Both the position numbers and the translations under genes were made by a program. From positions 1 through 29,066 of the forward strand of contig JBBCJM010000267.1 of the NCBI GenBank assembly GCA_037190175.1: a stretch of DNA of 29,066 nucleotides, read 5' to 3'. This DNA is from JBBCJM01 sp037190175 (GTDB taxonomy: Bacteria > Pseudomonadota > Alphaproteobacteria > Rhodobacterales > Rhodobacteraceae). A model generated the notes under the pieces. The model searched no databases and had not been told where the DNA came from. It saw nothing but the letters and a program-made list of their open reading frames with translations. Positions 1-6,632 of this stretch are shown here, one piece after another (the stretch's first letter is position 1; each line of letters starts with the position of its first letter).

Positions 1-431
1 GCATGGGCCAGCATGGCGACGGTGGCCGAGTTGGTGCCGAAATGCGCGTGCAGATGGGTCACCCCCAGCGCCCGGCAGCGCCGCGCCACCCGCGCCGCCT
101 CGGCCAGATAGACCAGATGCCGCAGCCGCCCGCCGGTGCCGTCGCCGCCCCCCGCCCCCCGCGCCCCGCAGGCCATGGCCAGCCGCAGCGCCCCCGGGCG
201 GCGCACCAGCGCCGCCAGCAGATCCCCCGCCAGCCGCCCCGCGCCCGCCTTCAGCACATGCTCGGTGCGGTCGTCCTCGGCCAGGTCGGCCGGGTCCTTC
301 AGCGTGGCGCGGGCCGATCGCAGGGCGAAGCGGTGCACCTCGACCCCCGCGCGTTCCAGTGCAGCGATCTCGCGCCGGATGAAGGTCTGCGAGCCCGCGG
401 GATAGGTGTTCACCAGATAGCCGATCTTCAT
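1..431 (-). CDS. Glycosyltransferase family 4, N-terminal part (runs off the window)
   Basis: This leftward reading frame starts with ATG at 429-431 and stays open to the left edge, so only the first 143 residues are present; family members are usually about 400. The protein begins MKIGYLVNTYP. It then shows the YPxxSxTFIRREI pattern (about residues 10-22) typical of WcaL/AmsK-like exopolysaccharide glycosyltransferases, and HLHAHFGTNSA near residues 126-136, the acceptor-side motif of GT4 N-domains. It probably transfers a sugar from a nucleotide donor to a lipid-linked repeat unit at the cytoplasmic face of the inner membrane. The donor-binding C-domain is outside the window, so the sugar is unknown. 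A GGGGGA stretch about nine bases before the ATG can serve as ribosome binding site. It is divergent from the flippase gene at 596. Confidence 0.85.
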   Translation of the reverse strand, partial: MKIGYLVNTYPAGSQTFIRREIAALERAGVEVHRFALRSARATLKDPADLAEDDRTEHVLKAGAGRLAGDLLAALVRRPGALRLAMACGARGAGGGDGTGGRLRHLVYLAEAARVARRCRALGVTHLHAHFGTNSATVAMLAH

Positions 432-510
432 GCGCAAGCGTCCCCCGCGGCCCCGCTGCCTGACTAAACCCCGATTGCGGCCCCGGAAAGGCCGGGATTT
501 GCCCCCTTGC

Positions 511-568
511 CTCCTTCTTCTGTCCTCAAATATCCCACGGGGGGTGCGGGGGGTGTGAAACCCCCCGC
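511..568. repeat. Intergenic element with perfect 8-bp hairpin
   Basis: In the divergent gap between two polysaccharide genes, a CTCCTTCTTCTGTCCTC tract followed by AAATATCCC (511-535) leads into a perfect inverted repeat. GCGGGGGG (546-553) and CCCCCCGC (561-568) enclose a 7-base loop. From memory, elements of this layout (an AGAAG-rich box, a GGATATTTG box and a C/G hairpin) recur between genes in Rhodobacterales. The repeat status cannot be confirmed from one copy. It lies between two gene starts, so it is not an end-of-gene terminator. A smaller hairpin, CCCGG (482-486) with CCGGG (492-496), lies beside it. Confidence 0.45.
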
Positions 569-595
569 TTCCCACGCCGGCAACCCGAGCAGCGC

Positions 596-1927
596 ATGAC
601 AGCCGCCCCCCTCTTCGCCCGCGCCCTGCGAGGCTCGGCGATCACCGCCCTGGCCTATGCCGGCGGGCAGGGGTTGCGGCTCATATCCAACCTGATCCTC
701 GCGAGGCTGCTGTTCCCCGAGGCCTTCGGGCTGATGGCGCTCATCACCGTGGTGCTGGTGGGGTTGCAGATGTTCTTCGACGCCGGGATCGGCCCCTCCA
801 TCGCCCGCAGCCCGCGGGGGGACGAGCCGGCGTTCCTGGACACCGCCTGGACGGTGCAGGTCGCGCGGGGGGCGATCCTGTGGCTGGCCGCCGCCCTGCT
901 GGCCTGGCCGCTGGCGCGGTTCTACGCCGCGCCGGATCTGGCGCTGATGCTGCCGGTGGCGGGGCTGTCGCTGCTGGTCGCCGGCTTCAACCCCACCCGC
1001 ATCGACACCGCGACCCGGCACCTGACGCTGGGGCGGGTCACCCTGCTGGACCTCGCCGCGCAGGCCATCGGCATCGCGGCGATGATCGTGCTCGCCTGGC
1101 TCACCGGCTCGGTCTGGGCGCTGGTCGCGGGCGCGGTGATCCAGGCGGCGGCGAAGCTGATCCTCACCACCGCCCTCCTGCCCGGCCCCGCGAACCGCCT
1201 GCATTGGGAGCCCGCGGCGGCCCGGGAGCTCATCCACTTCGGCAAGTGGATCTTCCTCTCCACCGTCTGCGGCTTCCTGCTGGCGCAGGGCGACCGGCTG
1301 ATCCTCGGCAAATGGCTGACGCTGGAGGCGCTGGGGCACTATAATATCGGCTACTTCCTCGCCTCCTTCCCCTGGCTGCTGGGCGGCGCGGTGGCGGCGA
1401 AGGTGATGATCCCGCTTTATCGCGACGATCCCCCCGGGGCCAAGGCCGCCCATGCCCCGCGCGTCAGGCGGCTGCGGATGGGGATGACGGCGGGGATGCT
1501 CATGCTGCTGGCCGGGCTGGCGCTGGCGGGCGTCTGGCTGGTGGGGCTGCTTTACGACGCCCGCTATGCGCAGGCGGGCGCGGTGGTGGTGCTGGTGGCC
1601 TGCGTGCAGATGCCGGCGGTGATCGGGATGACCTATGACCACGCCGCGCTGGCCGCGGGCGACTCCCGCCGCTTCTTCGCGGTGCTGCTGGCCAAGGCGG
1701 CGTTGCAGACCACCGCGCTGCTTCTCGGGGCGGCCTGGGGCGGGCTGGTGGGGGCGCTGGCCGGACAGGGGATCGCGCTGGCGCTTTCCCACCCCTTCAT
1801 CGTCTGGCTGGCCCGGCGGCACGGGGTGTGGGACGCGCGGCACGATCTCGCCGCCGGCGGATTTGCCGCGCTTGCCGTGGCGCTGGCGCTCTGGTTCAAC
1901 GGGCCGGCCATCGCCGCCCTGCCCTGA
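596..1927 (+). CDS. Wzx-like polysaccharide flippase (MOP superfamily)
   Basis: A 443-residue, strongly hydrophobic protein with about a dozen membrane segments, the size expected of the oligosaccharide flippases. The N-terminal block (residues 8-90: GSAITALAYAGGQGLRL, then LILARLLFPEAFGLMAL) is the signature of the Polysacc_synt_3 branch of the MOP family, which moves undecaprenyl-diphosphate-linked repeat units from the cytoplasmic to the periplasmic leaflet. The ATG at 596 has only a weak upstream ribosome site. It is kept because the family signature follows at once. The rfbC gene begins 11 bases after its stop, so the flippase appears to head the dTDP-rhamnose operon. Substrate specificity cannot be read from sequence. 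With the priming transferase, Wzy-like and chain-length genes downstream it completes a Wzx/Wzy-type pathway apart from the outer-membrane exporter. Confidence 0.85.
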   Translation: MTAAPLFARALRGSAITALAYAGGQGLRLISNLILARLLFPEAFGLMALITVVLVGLQMFFDAGIGPSIARSPRGDEPAFLDTAWTVQVARGAILWLAAALLAWPLARFYAAPDLALMLPVAGLSLLVAGFNPTRIDTATRHLTLGRVTLLDLAAQAIGIAAMIVLAWLTGSVWALVAGAVIQAAAKLILTTALLPGPANRLHWEPAAARELIHFGKWIFLSTVCGFLLAQGDRLILGKWLTLEALGHYNIGYFLASFPWLLGGAVAAKVMIPLYRDDPPGAKAAHAPRVRRLRMGMTAGMLMLLAGLALAGVWLVGLLYDARYAQAGAVVVLVACVQMPAVIGMTYDHAALAAGDSRRFFAVLLAKAALQTTALLLGAAWGGLVGALAGQGIALALSHPFIVWLARRHGVWDARHDLAAGGFAALAVALALWFNGPAIAALP

Positions 1928-1938
1928 AAGGACCACCG

Positions 1939-2505
1939 ATGCAGATCGAACCCACCGCGCTGCCCGGGGTGCTGGTCGTGACGCCCCCGCGCTTCGGCGA
2001 CGCCCGCGGCTGGTTCAGCGAGACCTGGAACGGCCCGAAACTCGCCGCCGCCGGGGTCGGTATCGACTGGGTGCAGGACAACCACTCGATGTCGGCCGCC
2101 CCGGGCACCCTGCGCGGGCTGCACTACCAGCGCCCGCCCCATGCGCAGGACAAGCTGGTGCGCTGCTCGCGCGGCGCGATCCTCGACGTGGCGGTGGACG
2201 TGCGGAAGGGCTCGCCGGATTTCGGCCGCTGGGTGGCGGTGGAACTGACGGCCGAGAACGGGCGGCAGTTGCTGGTGCCCAGGGGCTTCCTGCACGGCTT
2301 CGTCACCCGCGCCCCGGACACCGAGGTGCAGTACAAATGCTCCGACGTCTACGCCCCCGACTGCGACGGGGCGGTGCGCTGGGACGACCCCGATCTGGGC
2401 ATCGACTGGGGGCTCGCCGCCCCGCCCGTGCTCTCGGCCAAGGACGCCGCCGCGCCGCTGTTGCGCGACTGGCAGTCGCCCTTCGTGTGGGAGGCCGCGC
2501 CATGA
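1939..2505 (+). CDS. rfbC: dTDP-4-dehydrorhamnose 3,5-epimerase
   Basis: A 188-residue cupin-fold epimerase that converts dTDP-4-keto-6-deoxyglucose to dTDP-4-keto-L-rhamnose in the cytosol. The family pattern is complete. The motif GTLRGLHYQ carries the catalytic His at residue 62, RGAILDVAVDVR spans about 78-89, PRGFLHGF spans 114-121, and YKCSDVY at 132-138 supplies the conserved tyrosine. The reading frame is open further upstream, but the ATG at 1939 is chosen. It gives the normal family length, has AAAGGA at 1927-1932 as ribosome site, and follows the flippase stop. Its stop overlaps the rfbB start in an ATGA arrangement, which implies translational coupling. It works with rfbB and rfbD on either side. 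Confidence 0.96.
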   Translation: MQIEPTALPGVLVVTPPRFGDARGWFSETWNGPKLAAAGVGIDWVQDNHSMSAAPGTLRGLHYQRPPHAQDKLVRCSRGAILDVAVDVRKGSPDFGRWVAVELTAENGRQLLVPRGFLHGFVTRAPDTEVQYKCSDVYAPDCDGAVRWDDPDLGIDWGLAAPPVLSAKDAAAPLLRDWQSPFVWEAAP

Positions 2506-3545
2506 AGCTGCTGGTCACCGGGGGCTGCGGCTTCATCGGCTCGGCGGTGGTGCGGCTGGCGGTGGCGCGGGGGCACCGGGTGGTGAACCTGGACGCGCTG
2601 ACCTATGCCGCCAATCCGGCCAACGTGGCCATGGTCGCGGACAGCCCGCTCTATGCCTTCGAACAGGCCGACATCCGCGACCGCGGGGCGCTGGACCGGG
2701 TGTTCGCCGCCCACAGGCCCGAGGCGGTGATGCACCTGGCCGCCGAAAGCCATGTGGACCGTTCCATCGACGGGCCGGGCGATTTCATCCAGACCAACAT
2801 CACCGGCACCTTCAACCTGCTGGAAGCCGCCCGCGCCCACTGGACCCGCGCCGGCAAGCCCGCGGGCTTCCGCTTCCACCACATCTCGACCGACGAGGTG
2901 TTCGGCTCGCTGGGGCCCACCGGCCGCTTCACCGAGGAGACGCCCTACGACCCCCGCTCGCCCTATTCCGCCTCCAAGGCGGCCTCGGACCATCTGGTGC
3001 GGGCCTGGGCCGAGACCTATGGCCTGCCGGTGCTGCTGACCAACTGCTCGAACAACTACGGCCCCTATCACTTCCCCGAAAAGCTGATCCCGGTGATCAT
3101 CCTGAACGCGCTGGCGGGCCAGCCGCTGCCGATCTATGGCGACGGGTCGAACGTGCGCGACTGGCTTTATGTGGAAGACCACGCCGACGCCCTGCTCACC
3201 GTTCTGGAAAGGGGCCGGGTCGGGCGCAGCTACAACATCGGCGGGAAGAACGAACGCACCAACCTGGAGCTGGTGCGGACGCTCTGCACGATCCTCGACC
3301 GCCTGCGGCCGAAGAACGAGGGCAGCTACGCCGACCAGATCGCCTTCGTCGCCGACCGGCCCGGCCACGATGCCCGCTATGCCATCGACCCCGGCCGGAT
3401 CGAGGCCGAACTGGGCTGGCGCCCCTCGGTCACGCTGGACGAGGGGCTGGAGCGCACCGTGCAATGGTATCTCGACAACGCCGACTGGTGGCGGCCGCTC
3501 CTGGACCGGCAGGGGGTGGGGCAGCGGCTGGGGGTGAAAGGATAG
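2502..3545 (+). CDS. rfbB: dTDP-glucose 4,6-dehydratase
   Basis: A 347-residue short-chain dehydrogenase/reductase of the extended type that converts dTDP-glucose to dTDP-4-keto-6-deoxyglucose using tightly bound NAD+. The Rossmann motif GGCGFIG is at residues 7-13. The catalytic Thr-Asp-Glu set (STDEVFG; T130, D131, E132) is present, as is the Tyr-x3-Lys pair (Y155, K159 in YSASK). The NNYGPYHFPEKLIP substrate region follows. Length and motifs are normal, so an active enzyme is expected. It overlaps the rfbC stop by four bases. The thymidylyltransferase rfbA, which would supply its substrate, is not in the window. Confidence 0.97.
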   Translation: MKLLVTGGCGFIGSAVVRLAVARGHRVVNLDALTYAANPANVAMVADSPLYAFEQADIRDRGALDRVFAAHRPEAVMHLAAESHVDRSIDGPGDFIQTNITGTFNLLEAARAHWTRAGKPAGFRFHHISTDEVFGSLGPTGRFTEETPYDPRSPYSASKAASDHLVRAWAETYGLPVLLTNCSNNYGPYHFPEKLIPVIILNALAGQPLPIYGDGSNVRDWLYVEDHADALLTVLERGRVGRSYNIGGKNERTNLELVRTLCTILDRLRPKNEGSYADQIAFVADRPGHDARYAIDPGRIEAELGWRPSVTLDEGLERTVQWYLDNADWWRPLLDRQGVGQRLGVKG

Positions 3546-3549
3546 GCCG

Positions 3550-4284
3550 GTGAAAGGGCTGAGCGGACAGACCGAGGAGTTCGAGGACTTCCTGCTGCTG
3601 AACGCCGAGGGGCAGCGCCGGCTGGCCGCGAAATACGCCCACCATGCCTGCGAGGAGCGGCTGGCCATCAACTGGAAGCGCACGCCCTACAACCGCGTGG
3701 CGCTGATGACGCGGATCGTCTTCGGCATGGGGCCGGAATGCCGCTATCTGGAGATCGGCTGCGACAAGGACGAGCTGTTCCATGCGGTCGGCTGCCGCCA
3801 CAAGGTGGGCGTCGATCCGGTCAAGGGCGGCACGCTGCGGATGACCTCGGACGAATTCTTCGCCGGCAACAGCGACCGTTTCGACGTGGTGTTCATCGAC
3901 GGGCTGCACACCTATCGGCAGACCCGGCGCGATGTCGAGAACGCGCTGGCCTGCACCCGGCCCGGCGGCTTCATCGGCATCCATGACCTGGTGCCGGTGG
4001 ACTGGCGCGAGGAGCACAGCCCCCGGTTGCAGGGCATGTGGACGGGGGATGTCTGGAAGGTGGGGGTCGAACTGGCGGCGACCCCGGGGCTCGACTTCCG
4101 GCTGGTGCTGATCGACCACGGCGTGGGGCTGATCCGGGTGCCGGAGGGCGGGATCCCCACGCTGGCCGACATGGGCGCCGAACTGGAGCAGGCGCGCTTT
4201 GCCTGGTTCCACCGGGCCTTCCCCGGGCTGCCGACGCTGGACTGGGACGGCGCGCTGGACTGGATCGGAAAGGACATGCCGTGA
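3550..4284 (+). CDS. SAM-dependent methyltransferase (Methyltransferase_24-like) in the rhamnose operon
   Basis: A 244-residue class I methyltransferase. The SAM-binding motif YLEIGCDKDE is at about residues 66-75. The block FDVVFIDGLHTYRQTRRDVE at 111-130, followed by RPGGFIGIHDL, matches the PF13578 type often seen beside polysaccharide genes. The start chosen is GTG at 3550 with AAAGGA (3537-3542) seven bases upstream; no better ATG gives the full SAM domain. It sits between rfbB and rfbD, and its stop overlaps the rfbD start (GTGA), so it is co-translated with rhamnose synthesis. A role in O-methylating a sugar, perhaps rhamnose or another deoxy-sugar of this glycan, is inferred from position only. 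The acceptor is unknown. Confidence 0.8.
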   Translation: MKGLSGQTEEFEDFLLLNAEGQRRLAAKYAHHACEERLAINWKRTPYNRVALMTRIVFGMGPECRYLEIGCDKDELFHAVGCRHKVGVDPVKGGTLRMTSDEFFAGNSDRFDVVFIDGLHTYRQTRRDVENALACTRPGGFIGIHDLVPVDWREEHSPRLQGMWTGDVWKVGVELAATPGLDFRLVLIDHGVGLIRVPEGGIPTLADMGAELEQARFAWFHRAFPGLPTLDWDGALDWIGKDMP

Positions 4285-5126
4285 CGCTGATGATCTTCGG
4301 CCGCACCGGGCAGGTGGCGCGCGAGTTGCACCGCCGGGCGCCGGACGCGCGGTTCCTGGGCCGCGAGGAGGCCGATCTGGCCGACCCCGCCGCCTGCGCC
4401 GCGGCGGTCCTGGCCCATCGCCCCGGGGCGGTGATCAACGCCGCCGCCTGGACCGCGGTCGACCGGGCCGAGGCCGAGGAGGCGGCGGCGACCGTGGTGA
4501 ACGGCGAGGCGCCCGGGGCCATGGCGCGGGCCTGCGCGGACCTGGGGATCCCCTTCCTGCATGTCTCGACCGATTACGTCTTCGACGGCTCGGGCAGCGC
4601 GCCTTGGCGGCCGGAGGACCCGACCGCCCCGCTGGGCGCCTATGGCCGATCGAAACTGGCGGGCGAGCGGGCGGTGCAGGCGGCGGGCGGGCGATGGCTG
4701 ATCCTGCGCACCTCCTGGGTGTTCTCGGCGCATGGGGCGAACTTCGTGAAGACCATGCTGCGGCTGGGGCGCGAGCGGGCGGAGATCGGCGTGGTGGCCG
4801 ACCAGATCGGCGGCCCCACCCCGGCGGCGGCCATCGCCGCGGCGCTTTTGTCCTGCGCCCGGGCGATGCGGGACGGCGCGCCGGGCGGGCTGCACCAGTT
4901 AGCCGGCGCGCCGGATAACTCCTGGGCCGGCTTCGCCCGGGCGAACCTGGCCGGGGCGGGCCGGGGCTGCAGGGTCGACGAGAGCCCCACCGCGGCCTGG
5001 CCCACCCCGGCGCGGCGGCCGCTGAACTCGCGCCTGGACTGCGACTCGCTGGCCCGCGCCCATGGAATCACCCGGCCCGACTGGCGCGCGGCACTGGCCG
5101 AAGTGCTGCGCGATCCGGCCCTCTGA
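4281..5126 (+). CDS. rfbD: dTDP-4-dehydrorhamnose reductase
   Basis: A 281-residue NAD(P)H-dependent reductase that makes dTDP-L-rhamnose from dTDP-4-keto-L-rhamnose, the last step of the pathway. The nucleotide motif FGRTGQVAREL is at residues 6-16. VINAAAWTAVDRAE follows at about 51-64, STDYVFDGSG at 96-105, and the Tyr-x3-Lys pair (Y121, K125 in YGRSK) is present. The start is GTG at 4281, overlapping the methyltransferase stop; ATG at 4290 is an alternative that would remove three residues. It closes the rfbC-rfbB-methyltransferase-rfbD operon. No clear terminator follows the stop. Confidence 0.95.
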   Translation: MTLMIFGRTGQVARELHRRAPDARFLGREEADLADPAACAAAVLAHRPGAVINAAAWTAVDRAEAEEAAATVVNGEAPGAMARACADLGIPFLHVSTDYVFDGSGSAPWRPEDPTAPLGAYGRSKLAGERAVQAAGGRWLILRTSWVFSAHGANFVKTMLRLGRERAEIGVVADQIGGPTPAAAIAAALLSCARAMRDGAPGGLHQLAGAPDNSWAGFARANLAGAGRGCRVDESPTAAWPTPARRPLNSRLDCDSLARAHGITRPDWRAALAEVLRDPAL

Positions 5127-5214
5127 GCCGGCAATACCTGCAATCCGACCCAAGATTCCCTCGCTGATGTCCATTTTCGGCCGCATTCTGCGCTTAGAAG
5201 GGTGAAGAAGAGGG

Positions 5215-5242
5215 TGGACCACTCTCCTTAAGGTTGTATAAG
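5215..5242 (+). promoter_or_regulatory. Sigma-70-like promoter for the small membrane protein
   Basis: TGGACC (5215-5220, four of six to the -35 consensus) and TATAAG (5237-5242, five of six to the -10 consensus) are separated by 16 bases. They lie about 40 bases before the GTG start at 5280. The region is visibly less GC-rich than the coding DNA around it. This would give the small gene, and perhaps the genes after it, its own transcript apart from the rhamnose operon. Read by eye only. Confidence 0.4.
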
Positions 5243-5279
5243 CATCCTTGGGGGCAAGGCCGGGACAGGAGAAAACGGC

Positions 5280-5471
5280 GTGCTGATCGGGATCTTGGGT
5301 TTCGGCATCGTCTCGGGGCTGCTGGCGGCCACCATGGCCTGGCAGGTGACCGCATCGCTGCTGCTGACCTTTCTGGCCTATTCCATCTTCGGGTCGCTGG
5401 GGGCGGTGCTCTATGCCTCGGCCGCCGCCCTGCGGAGCAGCGAGGAGCCCGGGGAACTGGCCGAGGACTGA
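5280..5471 (+). CDS. Small two-helix membrane protein, unknown function
   Basis: A 63-residue protein starting with GTG at 5280, eight bases after a good ribosome site AGGAG (5267-5271). Residues 1-20 and about 24-50 are hydrophobic and can form two transmembrane helices. The last dozen residues are charged and acidic (SSEEPGELAED), suggesting a short soluble tail. A promoter-like sequence precedes it, which supports a real gene despite its size. I do not recognise a family. It lies between the rhamnose genes and the priming sugar transferase, so a role linked to polysaccharide export or membrane assembly is possible but unproven. Confidence 0.65.
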   Translation: MLIGILGFGIVSGLLAATMAWQVTASLLLTFLAYSIFGSLGAVLYASAAALRSSEEPGELAED

Positions 5472-5640
5472 GCCTCCGCCGCCATCGGTTTCCATTTCCG
5501 AAACAATCGCCTGCGCGGACCACCGCCTGCCCTTCGCCCGGCATCCGGCCGCGGCCCCGGGGATCCGCCCCGAATCACTCCGCACCGCAGCATCAACCCC
5601 TAGTTGAAGCCCAAAATGCCCCGTCTACCTGTCCGGGAAC

Positions 5641-5658
5641 CCGCCCCGGGCGGGGCGG
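5641..5658. promoter_or_regulatory. Perfect 8-bp inverted repeat, possible operator
   Basis: CCGCCCCG (5641-5648) and CGGGGCGG (5651-5658) are exact inverted copies with only two bases between them. A two-base gap suits a dimeric DNA-binding protein better than an RNA hairpin. In GC-rich DNA such a palindrome can arise by chance, so the role is uncertain. It lies 57 bases before the candidate promoter of the sugar transferase leader. Confidence 0.25.
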
Positions 5659-5714
5659 AACCGGGGCAAAGTATCGTGCGAAAAAGCGCCCCCCACCCCC
5701 GCCCGCGATGCCGA

Positions 5715-5743
5715 TTGCCATCGCCAAGCTCCTTACAAATCAT
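5715..5743 (+). promoter_or_regulatory. Candidate promoter of the priming sugar transferase
   Basis: TTGCCA (5715-5720, five of six to the -35 consensus) and AATCAT (5738-5743, four of six to the -10 consensus) are 17 bases apart, in the most A/T-rich part of the gap. Transcription from here would give a leader of about 160 bases before the ATG at 5914. The match is moderate and was judged by eye. Confidence 0.3.
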
Positions 5744-5913
5744 CTAAAATACGAACGTGGGGGCGCTCCAACCCGAGTGCTGATCATGTCACTGGAGAGT
5801 TGCCGGTCCGGCGCATGTTCGTGTCGGAATCAGGTCGTGTTGTGGTGTGTGTTGTCTGAAATGCCGTATGTATCCTTTGTTCATGCCGCCGCTTTGTCCC
5901 TGAGGGCGGCACA

Positions 5914-6582
5914 ATGAGCGTCAATTACCCCGAGTTCCTGCCGGCCAGAGAAAAGCCTGCCCGCAAGGACGGCCTGGCACCCTATCGGCGCGGGCTGAAG
6001 CGGGTGCTGGACGTCACCGCGGTGCTGATGGCGGCGCCGGTGGTGGTGCCGGTGGTCGCCGGGCTTGCCATGATGGTGCGCCGCGACGGCGGCCCTGCCT
6101 TCTATGTGCAGGAGCGGGTGGGCCGCGACGGCCGCGCCTTCCGCATGTGGAAGCTGCGCAGCATGGTCACCGATGCCGACCGCCGCATGGCCGAGCATCT
6201 GGCCGCCGACCCCGCGGCCCGGGCGGAATGGGACCTGACGCAGAAGCTGCGCAAGGATCCCCGCATCACCCGTTTCGGGCGGTTCCTGCGCACCTCCTCG
6301 CTGGACGAGCTGCCGCAGCTGTGGAACGTGCTGCGGGGCGACATGAGCCTGATCGGCCCGCGGCCGATGATGCCCGAGCAGCGGTCGCTCTATCCCGGCA
6401 AGGCCTATTTCCGGCTGCGGCCGGGGCTGACCGGGCACTGGCAGACCGCGGGGCGCAACGCGACCAGCTTTGCCGCCCGGGCGGATTACGACGCGACCTA
6501 TGATCGCGAACTCAGCCTGCTGACCGACATCAAGATCCTGTTCCGCACCGTGGGCGTGGTGCTGCGCGGCACCGGCTGCTGA
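5914..6582 (+). CDS. Priming undecaprenyl-phosphate sugar transferase (ExoY/WcaJ type)
   Basis: A 222-residue bacterial sugar transferase of the short, ExoY/PssA-like class, which moves a sugar-1-phosphate from a nucleotide sugar to undecaprenyl phosphate and so starts each repeat unit. After a short polar N-terminus come KRVLDVTAVLMAAPVVV (the hydrophobic re-entrant helix, about 29-50) and YVQERVGRDGRAFRMWKLRSM (about 65-85). The catalytic core DELPQLWNVLRGDMSLIGPRP lies at about 130-150, followed by RPGLTGHWQTAGRN. All hallmark residues are present. The ATG at 5914 follows GAGGG at 5902-5906. The gene is alone on its strand here and converges with the chain-length gene. Its sugar (often galactose or glucose in this class) cannot be fixed from sequence. 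Confidence 0.93.
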   Translation: MSVNYPEFLPAREKPARKDGLAPYRRGLKRVLDVTAVLMAAPVVVPVVAGLAMMVRRDGGPAFYVQERVGRDGRAFRMWKLRSMVTDADRRMAEHLAADPAARAEWDLTQKLRKDPRITRFGRFLRTSSLDELPQLWNVLRGDMSLIGPRPMMPEQRSLYPGKAYFRLRPGLTGHWQTAGRNATSFAARADYDATYDRELSLLTDIKILFRTVGVVLRGTGC

Positions 6583-6589
6583 GGCGCGG

Positions 6590-6632
6590 GGGTGGGCGGA
6601 TCGCCCACCCTACGGGTCGCCTCGCCCACCCT
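6590..6632. terminator. Hairpin between convergent genes, with a direct-repeat half
   Basis: GGGTGGGCG (6590-6598) and CGCCCACCC (6602-6610) form a perfect 9-bp stem with a 3-base loop, right after the sugar transferase stop. The TCGCCCACCCT half is repeated at 6622-6632, 21 bases on, touching the stop of the opposing gene. There is no U-run, so as a terminator it would be atypical, but its place between two converging genes fits a two-way transcription block. From memory, GTAGGGTGGGCGAT-type hairpins are dispersed repeats in this bacterial group. Confidence 0.5.

Larger units (their letters stand above)
5472..5913. other. 442-base gap without a convincing gene
   Basis: Between the small membrane protein and the priming sugar transferase no reading frame shows a recognisable family or ribosome site. 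Its base composition is uneven: GC-rich to about 5700, then a run with A/T-rich patches (about 5730-5760 and 5860-5885). It contains an 8-bp palindrome at 5641-5658, a possible promoter at 5715-5743 and a stem across the ribosome site at 5885-5910. It looks like a long regulatory leader for the sugar transferase gene. Confidence 0.6.

Noticed and set aside
5234..5917. 227-codon plus-strand frame across the gap before the sugar transferase
   Set aside because: It has low complexity, covers the small membrane protein in another frame, has no ribosome site and no recognisable fold.
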